Source: Orthosia cruda
Lineage: Eukaryota; Arthropoda; Insecta; Lepidoptera; Noctuidae
Direction: 5' to 3'
Assembly: GCA_964057195.1 (NCBI GenBank)
Contig: OZ059826.1
Coordinates: 9,610,001 to 9,674,000 of the forward strand
DNA length: 64,000 nt
In this document: positions 33,055-43,946 of the stretch, one piece after another
How positions within the stretch are numbered: position 1 is the stretch's first letter
How the letters are laid out: each line of letters opens with the position of its first letter
Notes under the pieces: model-generated
The model's database searches: none
Seen by the model: only the letters and a program-made list of their open reading frames with translations
Told to the model about the DNA's origin: nothing
Program-made: the position numbers and the translations under genes

Positions 33055-34462
33055 CCATTTCAGCGCAAAGCGGTACCGAACGCGATGTGTCCCCCAGCGC
33101 CAAGCTATAAATGTATAACGAGTATATAGTAAAAAGTAGTGATGAGGGTAATTGTAGTATCGATAAATGTTACGTACGCGTTTTTTTTTATAAATGTACC
33201 AGAAAAATAGAATTTATAACGTTTTTCGATATCTCAATAAATAAAATAATGACAAATTTCGATATCTTGTTTTATTAACAATAGTTGTGATATGAAAAAG
33301 CAGAATACACTACAGAAAATTACCAAACAGATACATAACTCAATTCAGCCATAAGAAGTTGGCTACATCCCTATTTTCTTTTAGCGTCATCTAGTTGTCT
33401 TCTTATCAAGACCGTGGCGCCAGTAGCACGAAAAATTTCATTTGTTATAAGGGATGTTCAATTTTCTTTTTTTTTTTCGTTTGTGTTTATGCTAAACACA
33501 CATTAATATTATTATTATTATAGATTTTGCTTGGCCACTTTACGCGCTTCGTTTCTGTATACAGCGTATCGCATTCAAAGTAAGAACGCAATTTTTGGTA
33601 TGTTCTGTATTCTGAGATATCATACTAATTTCGAATGTAGGTACCTACTTACGCCAATCTAATTAAGTTATTGAACGAAAATATTTTAATTTTTTTTTCA
33701 TACCGTTAAGTAATTTACACTAACTCAAAATCTTCGTCTGATGTACTCTCGTATTTATCGGATTCAGCTTCCTAGTCCACAACTTGTAGGATTTTTAAGT
33801 TCTTCAGGACGTAATTCATTAGCTTCACATTTTTTTTATATCTATATCAATCCATAACAGCGCTGCACTATCTCACACTGACCTTGATTCACTTACGTCT
33901 ATGACGTCATAGGTTGTCTTCTATTGATGTCCATGGCGCACGAGGCACCGATATCTATTAATTTTTTAGTGACGGGATCTTTCAATATCGGTATCAGTAT
34001 AAACCAAAGTCCGGCTTTGTGTGTATTAAAAGATTTGAGTAAATACATGTATAAGGGCTAGCAAAATTATGTACATTCTCCATAAGGATCGCATTTATTT
34101 CAAAACTCAACATTTTTATTAGAAATAAAAGTGTTTTTTTTAAACTTTTGTGTATATCGACACTTTAGAAACTTAATCAAGTAACCACAGCACTAGGCGT
34201 CTTCCTATAAAGACTACGGCGCCTCGGACACAGCAAAAATTTTGGCTGGTATTATTTTTCTGTTTATTATATAAACAAAGACCCCTATTGAAATAAAACA
34301 TTAAGTTTAGGGTTTTAGGCAATAGTAACAATACGCACAAAGCATTTGTTCATGTATTTTAATGTAATAAACGCTAAGATTATAAATTGTCTTCTAATAA
34401 AGACGTGGCGTGGAGGGCACGGAAACGGTTGTCTTCTATAGAAGACCGTGGCGCTCAAAAGG
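33055..34462. mobile_element. piggyBac-type MITE
   Basis: Flanked by TTAA at 33051-33054 and 34463-34466, with termini CCATTTCAGCGC and, inverted, CCTTTTGAGCGC, the size and style of piggyBac ends. 1408 bp with no transposase frame. Near the right side are five degenerate copies of GTCTTCTATAAAGACCGTGGCGC (about 33395, 33915, 34200, 34388 and 34428). Confidence 0.8.
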
Positions 34463-34798
34463 TTAAGATATTGGTATGTTGTTTCAAAATTCCTTGTAAT
34501 TACCACTACTGTTTAATATTATTTTAATATGAGTTTGTTATGAATGTAGCCTAACTAGTGTTAAGTAATATTGTATTTTATTTATAGGCTGATAATAACA
34601 TGTATGGTTTGTTATAAGTCATGTTGTCTGATATTTTTGCATATACTACTTGTTTACGCCAAACTCGCGTCTTTATCGCATCTTTTGTATATCTTTTTAT
34701 GACCATACGCAATGGAGAACTGTCCTTATGTCAAAAACCGACTGTAAGTTAAAAGTCGGTTTTTCTAGAGCGAGAATCCTTACCTTGCCGTACCGTAA

Positions 34799-34971
34799 GG
34801 CATAGCACGCACAGCGATTTTGATTCGCGCGAATTATTTTCCGCGCGATTTTTTTAGTACTATTTGAGCGCGATTTTTATTCGCAGTGCGTGTAGCTTCA
34901 TACAACTCCATAGGCCACAGAACGCGCGGAAAAAAATTCGCGCGAATAAAAATCGCAGTGCGTGCTAAGCC
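34799..34971. mobile_element. Harbinger-type MITE, tandem copy 1
   Basis: 173 bp. Termini GGCATAGCACGCAC and GTGCGTGCTAAGCC, flanked by TAA. Inner palindromic words with TTCGCGCGAAT allow strong folding. Confidence 0.85.
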
Positions 34972-34974
34972 TAA

Positions 34975-35148
34975 GGCATAGCACGCACTGCGATTTTGAT
35001 TCGCGCGAATTATTTTCCGCGCGAATTTTTTAGTACTATTTGAGCGCGATTTTTTTTCCGCAGTGCGTGCAGCTTCATACAACTCCATAGTTCACAGAAT
35101 GCGCGGAAAAAAATTCGCGCGAATAAAAATCGCAGTGCGTGCTAAGCC
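34975..35148. mobile_element. Harbinger-type MITE, tandem copy 2
   Basis: 174 bp, nearly the same as copy 1. The two share the middle TAA (34972-34974), with further TAA at 34796-34798 and 35149-35151, so one element was inserted at the edge of the other. Confidence 0.85.
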
Positions 35149-35151
35149 TAA

Positions 35152-36091
35152 CACAGTCTTTGATTAGCGCGGAAGGTAAAGAATTTTTATCTGTATACCG
35201 CCAATTTTGGTTTATCTTTTCTTTACAAGGTCCTAACATGAAGTTAAAGTAAATTTTCAGTCTATTCTATTTTGTTTAGTTTTAAGTTCAAATAAAACTG
35301 CATTAATTTAGTGAGAAATGTTTACATATTTTTTATTTTATTTTTTAGGAATTTATATTAGTTTTGTAAACTTATTACTAGTACTTACTTATATTGATTA
35401 ATACTTAGTCTTTAAGTGATGGTGTACAATGTAACACGTTTGGAAATAAATTCTATTCTAACGTAAGTATTCGTTCTGTGGGCAAAAAAGGAATATCTAA
35501 CAAAAGCTGAATCAGCTGCAGTCTACATCAAATTCATGTGTGGGTCTCAACTTGGTCGTTCAACAATTATTAATTTTTTATGTTCAAGTTGCTAGTGCTA
35601 CTTATCGATTATATCACAATCAGCCTGCAATGTTACCTTGTGACATTTAACTCACTTAGATTCCAAAGCTTTACATAAAGTTTAAACGCTCTCGATCTAC
35701 AGTTGCTATTAAATACAGTTATTCCCAATACTAAAACATAATATGAGTTAAAGGCAGAGGTTTGCAGTGTCCGCAGATGAAAACAAATTTTGTAAAGCTA
35801 TTAAAAACAGTCAATATTAATTAATTACAATTATTTAATGGCAGCGTGTTACCTGAAATAAAACACATATTAAACTACTTACCATAATAATAGCTTTAAG
35901 TTTACCCCCGCCTTTTGTTTATTTCGACGCAATGACTACCAAAGCGCGCGTCGCGACTAGCTCGACAGTCGACAGCGCTCCACTGCCAGGTGTATTTAGG
36001 TACTAGGTAGTAAGAGAGGTAAAATTCAACGGGAAACGGATGCACCTCTCTCAATAGTAAAGCTATTAATACGTTTTATTTTAGGTAAAAC
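35152..36091. other. AT-rich spacer, no gene
   Basis: No coding region or known repeat. A small GC-rich patch with CGCG/GTCGAC words lies at 35930-35990, just before the hAT target site. Confidence 0.45.
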
Positions 36092-36205
36092 GCTGCTATC
36101 AAGGGCGGATCCAAGATTTTTTTCTGGGAGGGGCACAAGGGGCGGACGGGCAAAAAATTTATGATTAAACGAACTTACCCTAAGTGAAGTTCTATCATAA
36201 TTATA

Positions 36206-36475
36206 CGAAGTGCCTCGTCCGAAGAGATTAGTACCTGTAATTAATGATTATTATTTACATGTAGTACCGGCTACGGGAGCTACTCAAATCACTATGTTTT
36301 AGAGACAATATTATTTTTTATTTTTTTTTCCTTTCCCTGGCAGCTCTGTGTCGGCTGTCAACTTGTCATTTAGTTTAGAGTTATGCATGATGTTTTAAAG
36401 ATATTTCCAGAACGCTTCTGGGTTATACCTTAGGGTTGGGAGGGTGTTACTAATCTCTTCGGACGAGGTACTTCG
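36206..36475. mobile_element. Short TATA-flanked element (X1)
   Basis: 270 bp between TATA at 36202-36205 and 36476-36479. The ends CGAAGTGCCTCGTCCGAAG are inverted. Its left 165 bp match the right end of the larger element at 36529-41516 in reverse, so the two are family members. The flanking 45 bp on each side are themselves inverted copies of one another. Confidence 0.75.
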
Positions 36476-36679
36476 TATAATTATGATAGAACTTCACTTA
36501 GGGTAAGTTCGTTTAATCATAAATTATACTTTGTGCCTCGTCCTCGAGATTAGTACCTGTAATTAATGATTATTATTTACATGTAGACTTTGAGAGTTAA
36601 GTTCTGGAATTATCACATACACTATGATGAATTTGTGAAGAAAAAGCTTTCTTTCTTTAAAATTCTTAATTATATTTTT

Positions 36680-37200
36680 ATAGACTAACCATCATGGTTG
36701 TCCATAGGTTTCACACATAGGTTCTTAATCAGTTCATTCAGATATGTTCTTAATTATTTGTTTTGGCAAATTTATTATTTACTTTTTTATTCTCATTGTT
36801 ATAATGTTTATAGATTAACAATCTGAGTTGTCATTAGATATCAAAGGTTCATATTCGGTCATTTTCTTAATTATTATTCTTATCTTAATTATCTTTATTA
36901 ACAAAATATTTTTTGCCTATTATTTATTGTCATTAAGTATTAAAGTTTTTTATAGACTAACAATCACAGTTGCTTTTAAGTAACATAGGTACTTAACCAA
37001 AATGTTTATATATATTCTTAATTATCTTTTTAACAGAATATTTGTTGCCCACTTAATATCAATATTAAGGTTTGTTTATAGAATAACAATCATAGGTGTC
37101 ATTGGAAAACTAAAGTTCTTAATTAACCATTCAGTTAATATTATACATATATCTGTTTTAACAAAATACAGTTTTGCTTTTTTATTACTATTGTTAGTTT
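36680..37200. repeat. Degenerate tandem array, about 130-bp period
   Basis: The words TAGACTAACAATCA and GTTGTCATT recur at about 36681, 36811, 36953 and 37079 (spacings 130, 142, 126), each preceded by a TTCTTAATTAT-type segment. Four units. Confidence 0.7.
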
Positions 37201-40200
37201 CCTTATATACTGATACTCCTTCCTTATAAGTTAAAGTTGCTGGTTGTTGTATTAGTTAGTACATGTTAGTTAAATAAGATATCTTTAATCACAGCTAAAG
37301 ATTTATTTTGCTAAATCATTTTGATCCTTTACACTAAAGGTCTTTTATAAAATTTCCAGATGTACTTGAGTTGTAACTCCAGCCTGCTGTTTTTAGTATC
37401 TCATAAATTGTCACACCTGGCTTTAGAAGTAGCAGCGTGGCATGTGCTGTGAGCTAAATATATGGGTACCTACATCAATACTGCTAGTCTTTAAAGTACA
37501 CTTAATCCAACGACTGATAGTCTGTTTGGACATTAATGTGGTATAGTTTCTTGGTGCCTAAAATAATTCTTATATGTTTATTAATGTAGGCTACAAGGGT
37601 TTCAGCTGGATATATTACTGTTCTTTGTCTGAAGTATTGATTGATTTAGTTCATATATAAGAGATTTTTTGAGGTCTGAAATTTTGATGGTTATATGCAT
37701 TGATTCTATTTCTATACTTTGATTTTATTTTTGACAGTTGTTCTAGAGACAACATCTCATTTGTGTACCAAATTCCTAATACTTCCAGAATCTGGGATGT
37801 TTCCCAGGTGGCATAGGTAAAAGGTAGTCTGAACACGCCCTTAAAATATTTTCAGAGTACAGTAATGTTTAAGGTATTGTCAGTGATAATGCCAATTTGT
37901 GACAGTTAAGCATTTGTTATATTTTTTACTAGAATTAGAAAGTTCTGTTAAGAAATTATATTACCGTTGGTGTTCAAGATGTTATTATTATATTTCTAAA
38001 AAAATTATACCAGTTAATTAGACATGTGTCAATTGTTTGAAAAAGTTTTCTGATAGATGCTATCATAATTTCTATTGATGATGGTAGTATGCTTCGTCTT
38101 AATAGACTTCACTACCTACACACTAGACTCTGACAGCCAGAGTAAGGTTGGTATGGATTTTTCCCTTGCTGTGAGATACTTTATTATTTTCATTAGGTTT
38201 AAGTATGATCATCTCTAAATTATGAGAAGTTCCCAATCGGCCAGAGTTGGCCATAGTGACCACTATGATGCCCTTAGCCTTATCCATTATGATTTTTCAT
38301 AGATATTTTAATATGATTGAGAATGGTGGAAACGCAGAAAAGAAAATTGGTTACCAGTATACTGTAAATGGGTCCATTGTAAAGGCATTCGGGTTGGTCA
38401 TATTTTTTGTTAATGTGACTTGCAAATAGGTAAATTTCAGAATTCCAAATTTATCTTTCAATTATTAATCATATGCATTTTCTTTTAGTTCCCATTCTAC
38501 ATCAGGATGTGACTTCTGCAATACAGTATCAACTACTATGATTTTCAGTCAACCTAATGTAAGGAGCGAAAATTAAATATAATGGTTTTCACACCAATGC
38601 CGCTGGCTAAGTTGAAGAGATGAGGGTAATGAACTCCACCCATTTGATTAATATTATATACTATATTGCTGTTGGGTTGTTTATACATAAGGGTATTTCA
38701 CAATTATTGAAAAGTTTACCAAATATTTAGAAAGACGAAGAATGATGCTAATAAATCCAGTTAAAATTCATTTGATATTCATATTCCTTGTCTGACCACT
38801 GGCCCCTAGCAATCTCATCCCCACAGGCAGTCCCCCCCCCCCCCCCGAATGAATGGCATATGGCCACCATTCAGGGAATTATTGTAGGGATATCTATGTA
38901 TTTTTCATAATTTACTTCACCTTGGAGGTTTAGGATTTTACACATTCTAGTTTTTTGGTATATATAAAGCCATCCATATTCAATAGTAGGGCACGCTGAG
39001 AGCAGTAAGTACCTAGTCCTACAAAACATATAAATTGTCAGATTTCATAATAGATAAGTTTTCTTATCTGTAGGTAATGTTACATGACAGTTATAAGTCT
39101 TTTATCAATAATATATATCCCAAAAATATACCAGTATTAGTGGGTGTAAGTTTGTTATTTACTAACTTGTGATTAACTTCTTAGTGTTTTCAATATTTTC
39201 AGTCAACAATTAATGGCCACAGGATCTTGGGAATTTGTTGGCAGATTTCATGACTTTTGTGAAAATGTAAGTTGCAGTGTTTTACCCAAATGGTAGTAGA
39301 CCGAACTATACAATTTTCCAAGAGGGTATTCTAGATATTTGCTAGAATTTTTGTGATATTTTATAAGAGACTGCATCTTTAATGTATTTTATGTATGGCC
39401 ATGGAACTATCATTTGATATCATTTTTAATTCTGTGCAAAAGTCTTCAACTTTGAAACGACTTACATCAATGTACTTATTAAGGCTTTATTGCCATTGGG
39501 TTTTTGTCTTAAGAAAAACTTGAGACAAATTTTCCTTTTCAAGGCTGGCACTTAGATATTGCATCTTATATTGTTTTTGCAGTTGGGCTATCTTAAAGTG
39601 TTGTGGATACCCATGAAACCCTCAATCCATGATAACATGGTCTTATCATCAGTGATAAATTACCACTATTTATAAGAATTTATAAGCAACCAGGGTACCT
39701 TACTGAGTTTAGCGGCGTCGAGGTTGAGATGTAATGACCACTTAAAGGGTATTGTACGGCTGACTCAGGCTATAGACAGGCTCCCTGTTCTCCTGTCGTC
39801 CTTGTGGCGCTGGTGGAGCTTTCGAGTATTTTGCTTAGAATGTGTTGGGTTCTTTCTTGGCTTTGGGTTCTATTGCAGCACCTGATTTAGAAGCCGCTTT
39901 ACCAGCTCGATGAGTTTCAGCAAGTGTTTACCCGAATAGATATTTTTCTATCTTTGTGTTTTGAACTTGTCCTTAAGGTCCTTTTTTATTGAGCCGCAGC
40001 TAAATTTGGATCTAGTAATTGAGTCACAACTCACAATGTTGAACTTCACATAAGGTGCGAGTGGTATCCATTATTCAACTTAATAGATCTGTATCATTTT
40101 CTTTTGTATCCAGTACTTTGGATAATGTTGCTCCTAGGATGGAGATGGTGCTTCTATGGCCTTGTTTATCAATAATTTGGCCATTTTGCTGTATAGCATA

Positions 40201-40629
40201 AGAGCTCCAAGTTTTGTCACGTTCAATGTCAGCGGTTATTTTCCCTGCGCAAAGAGCTGTAGGGGAAATACCCGCCTGTGGTTTCTATGGAAACAGGCCT
40301 CATGTTGCAAGATGTTCCAGACAGCTGGCCACTTCCTTGTGTAGTTCGGCCCCATCACCATACTCTGTGTTCAATGTTGGGTCAACCCAATAAATTTTGA
40401 GAGCATCTGTGTGTTTCTGGCCTGGAATTGTGAGGAAGATCACTACTGTTTGTAGTTATTTTGGTATTTTCTTGGTCATATTTGACTTTAATTGTTTTCA
40501 TTTCATTTGTGGCATCGTCGTCTAGGACTTTGCCTGGAATGATTACAAACCATTGTTTTACTGCCGGTTGATAACCGAGTTATTAAATCTGGTGGGTGTA
40601 GCAATTCCAAAGAATTGAACGAAACCAGT

Positions 40630-41045
40630 GAATTATTGAATGTTGTGAGACAGTCCAATGTTCTGCTCGATTGCATTCGTTAGGTAAAAGAATTAAATTA
40701 TATTTCATGATCTCGTAAGTATGCGGTGGGACAGCCCGATGGCTTGCCCGAATTGCATTATTCGTTTGAGAATTATTGAATGTTGTCAGACAGTCGGATA
40801 CTCTGCTCGGATAAGGTAAAAATAATTAAATTATGATGATCTCGTAAGTATGCGGTGAGACAGCCCGATGGCTTGCCCGAAATGCATTATTTGTTTGAGA
40901 ATTATTTAATGTTGTGAGACAGTCGGATTTTCAGCTCGAATACAGTCGTTAGAAAAAAGAAATACATTTCTTTTGATTGATAATCTCGTGAATATGCAGT
41001 GGGACGGCCCGATGGCTTGCCCGAAGTGCATTATTTGTTAGAGAT
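40630..41045. repeat. Tandem array, about 130-150-bp period
   Basis: Three units, each opening GAATTATTGAATGTTGT, with GACAGTCGGA in the middle and ending GACAGCCCGATGGCTTGCCC plus GCATTATT. Unit ends are better conserved than middles. Confidence 0.85.
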
Positions 41046-41536
41046 GCAAGTTTAAGCCGTAGGATTGGTAAAATAGTTGTAGATATATGTACAACTAAAT
41101 CAAAATATAATTTTACAGAGTTAGGTACCTTGTGGGTCTAAATATGGCGTCGACTCTTGAGACGATTTTGTTTTACTTCGTTTATGTCGAGCATGTTTTA
41201 AATTGTTTCCAGGTTTTTCATTTTTCACCTGATTTTCTCGTATTCCTCGGTTGACAATGATGTGTCCTTTTTTGGCATTTTCCAACTTTTAAAAACTGTT
41301 CTTTGTATTTAAAAGTTTAGATAAGTGTCGAGTAGCACGCACTAAAACCGCGAATGACAAGTTGACAGCCGACACAGAGCTGCCAGGGAAAGGAAAAAAA
41401 AATAAAAAATAATATTGTCTCTAAAACATAGTGATTTGAGTAGCTCCCGTAGCCGGTACTACATGTAAATAATAATCATTAATTACAGGTACTAATCTCG
41501 AGGACGAGGCACAAAGTATAATCAACAATAACTGTT

Positions 41537-41575
41537 AGAAATAAACTTGAAGTATCATACTTCAAGTTTATTTCT
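41537..41575. repeat. Perfect 19-bp hairpin, 1-nt loop
   Basis: Arms 41537-41555 and 41557-41575 are perfect complements (AGAAATAAACTTGAAGTAT) around a single C. Lies just outside the X2 right end. Confidence 0.9.
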
Positions 41576-41639
41576 ACAAGTTCAATTAGGTATAGGAAGG
41601 TTTATGAAACACAACAGTTTCACTGATGTTCTTTCTGTT

Positions 41640-41985
41640 TATCATATCAGCCGAAAGACGTCAACTGCTGGACATAGGCCTCCCCAAAGCGTCGCCACAT
41701 TGATCGGTCCCGTGCGTCCCGTATCCAGCGGATCCCCACAACCTTCACCTGGTCATTGGTCCACCTGGTGGGATGCCTTCCAACGCAACGTCTTCCGTTT
41801 CGCGTTCGCCACTCCAAAACTTTTCTGCTCCATCGGCCATCTGTTCTGCGAGCAATGTGCCCTGCCCACTGCCACTTAAGTTTGGCAATTCTTCGGGCTA
41901 TGACGGTAACCCGATATGACGTTGATGCCAAGCTCTCTCCAGTCCAGAACCTTGAAGACATCTTCCTGTGCAGCGGTGAACAGGG
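41640..41985 (-). pseudogene. RTE-clade LINE, 5'-truncated 3' end
   Basis: The minus-strand open stretch reads RIAKLKWQWAGHIARRTDGRW, then EWRTRNGRRCVGRHPTRWTND and a WRRFGEAYVQQ end. This is the hallmark C-terminus of RTE/BovB-like reverse transcriptases in insects. Only about 115 codons remain. A duplication TCTTTCTGTT at 41630-41639 and 41986-41995 brackets it, so it is a dead-on-arrival insertion. Confidence 0.88.
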
Positions 41986-42145
41986 TCTTTCTGTTATTTT
42001 ATTCATATATTTTAACAACTCTTATAATTTGATTTGCTTCTAAGTATGTACTTTGAAGGAATCTCCACAGTACACAAAATACCGTCTGGGGGGGGGCACG
42101 TGCCCCCGTGCCCCCCCCCCCCCTAAATCCGCCCTTGGCTGCTAT

Positions 42146-43205
42146 TAATTATACACTTTCACTTATACATTTCAAATACTTTCGCGTTTCATTAATTTAA
42201 AACAATCACGGGAATTTAACGCGAAATTTCGATTATAAAAACGAAACGTCGGGTAAAATAGGTAAATAAATAATCGAAATCATCGCGTTAAATTCCCGTT
42301 TGTTTTACTTTAATCACGTTATTTTTAGGTTTTCGTAACTCGAAAGGAAAAAACGGAACCCTTAGTTATCCGTCCGTTCGTCTGTCTGTCAAGACCATTT
42401 TTCCCAGGAACGCGTAAAGGTATCAAGCTGAAATTTATATCAAATACTCAAGTATAGTGTTTCTTAAAGCTGTGAAAAAAACAAACCTCTAAGTCAACGC
42501 AATCAAAAGATACAGCCGTTTATGCCGCAAATTTTCGACACTCGCAAGGGAATCAAAACCTACAGGGTACTTCCCGTGAACTCAGAATCTTGAAATTTGG
42601 TACGAAGCAACGTCTTATAGCACAGATAAAGGAATAATTGCGAAAACCGTACAGTTTTAGTTACACCATAAAAAATATTTTTAATAATTTTAAACTTACT
42701 ACCCTTTCCTGTATGTCCGTCCGTTCAATGTCGTTCTGCACTAGCACGACGACACTATGTTGCCCAAAGCTCCCACATTTACAACCGAATAATCAAGATT
42801 CTAGCAATAAACAAACTAACTGCGCATAGTGTCAAACAGAACCTTAAGTGATGGCAAAGATAATATAATACTACAGTGCCCAGCAGTCAAGACGCTTTGC
42901 CTGCGTAAACGATGTACATTATTTATTCTAAAACACCAATATTATAAACTTTCAACATCGCTTTACACAAGTACCCATTTTGGCAAGGTACGCATGGCGT
43001 AGGTATCTGCTAGATTCTCTCTAGGTACAAAGCCAAGCGATAAGTAGCTAGCTATCTTAAACTTGAGGATATTGTAAAGAAATTTCGTAAAAACGCATTA
43101 CTAGTCTGTAAATTTACCAACGATTCCCCAAAATAATCAACAAAAAAAGCAAATAATGAACATACCTAAATAATAACATTCTAAATGCTTCCAAGTCGTT
43201 ACAAT
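42146..43205. repeat. Non-coding with a small inverted repeat and a lepidopteran repeat
   Basis: Perfect 17-bp arms ACGGGAATTTAACGCGA at 42208-42224 and 42283-42299. From about 42330 to 42850 the sequence resembles the GTTCCGT/CTGTCTGTC repeat also seen at 5740. No gene. Confidence 0.5.
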
Positions 43206-43663
43206 GATTAGGTAGCTATCTATCGCGGCTGTGCGCAGCCGTGTGTGTGCGAGTTTTTGAGTAAATTAGGTAGCGATATATATCTGCTCACAAACACACA
43301 CGCACGGCTGATAATCTTCATAGAACAAAACACTCGCCGTAGCGCCATTTTGTTTTGATGATGTATGACGTTTCTGCTTGGCTGTGATTGGCTGTCGCAG
43401 GCGCCGGTCGGCCGCCATTTCTTTTTGTATAATTTGAATTTTGACATGACATTTATCTCTATAGTCTGTGATTACAGGTACTATATCGATCATAATATTT
43501 TGAAATATTTGACTGAAGCATACTGAAACCAATTACATTTATTTGTGACCACGGAGCTGCTTTTCATTCTGCATCTGCTATATGAACTTATGAAGCCTGA
43601 AAGCAGACACAACCCGTGACCAATTACTTGCAAATCAAGGACCAGGTTAGTTTTATTCAGTTA

Positions 43664-43710
43664 ACTTTTCCATCCTAGTGATCCCATATGGATCACTAGG
43701 ATGGAAAAGT
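43664..43710. repeat. Perfect 21-bp hairpin absent from the paralogue
   Basis: Arms 43664-43684 and 43690-43710 with a CATAT loop. Unit 2 has only the left arm at the same place, so the right arm is an inverted copy made after duplication. Confidence 0.92.
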
Positions 43711-43946
43711 CAGAAACATTTGAACTCTGCCTAAGACGACCCACTGACCAACATTTGCGAATGTTCATCACTAAGGGTAAAATTGCTGGTATTAATAAAC
43801 TGGCTCAGCGGTGGGCATGTTGTTTAAGGAACTTGCGTCGCAAAGATTTACAACAACCAATGTTTTTAACCATATTTACTTATATACTGTAAAACTTTAT
43901 GGCACTTTGAAATTATAATTTGGTTCAAATTGTTTAATAATTTCAG

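Larger units (their letters stand above)
36529..41516. mobile_element. Long TATA-flanked element (X2), unknown family
   Basis: 4988 bp between TATA at 36525-36528 and 41517-41520. Inverted ends begin CTTTGTGCCTCGTCCTCG and stay matched for about 58 bp. The interior carries two degenerate tandem arrays (36680-37200 and 40630-41045) and faint coding traces on the minus strand near 39770-40400, but no long ORF. A 14-C run lies near 38840. The TATA duplication and this terminus match no superfamily I can name. Confidence 0.7.
36100..42137. mobile_element. hAT-type element shell
   Basis: An 8-bp duplication GCTGCTAT at 36092-36099 and 42138-42145. Termini CAAGGGCGGATCC and, inverted, CAAGGGCGGATTT, followed by G-rich sequence (a C-run at 42110-42123). 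The length of 6038 bp is almost all later insertions: two TATA-flanked elements and an RTE fragment. No hAT transposase remains, so the original was a short non-autonomous copy. Confidence 0.8.

Noticed and set aside
34834..35088. 84-codon frame with internal repeats (MELYEA)
   Set aside because: It spans the two tandem MITEs; the protein repeat only mirrors the DNA repeat.
36680..41045. Spaced repeats as a CRISPR-like array
   Set aside because: Units are long, degenerate and spaced irregularly, in a eukaryotic transposon; no cas genes.
42087..42123. G/C runs as a possible regulatory G-quadruplex
   Set aside because: They form the G-rich inner end of a hAT-type terminus; no gene nearby to regulate.
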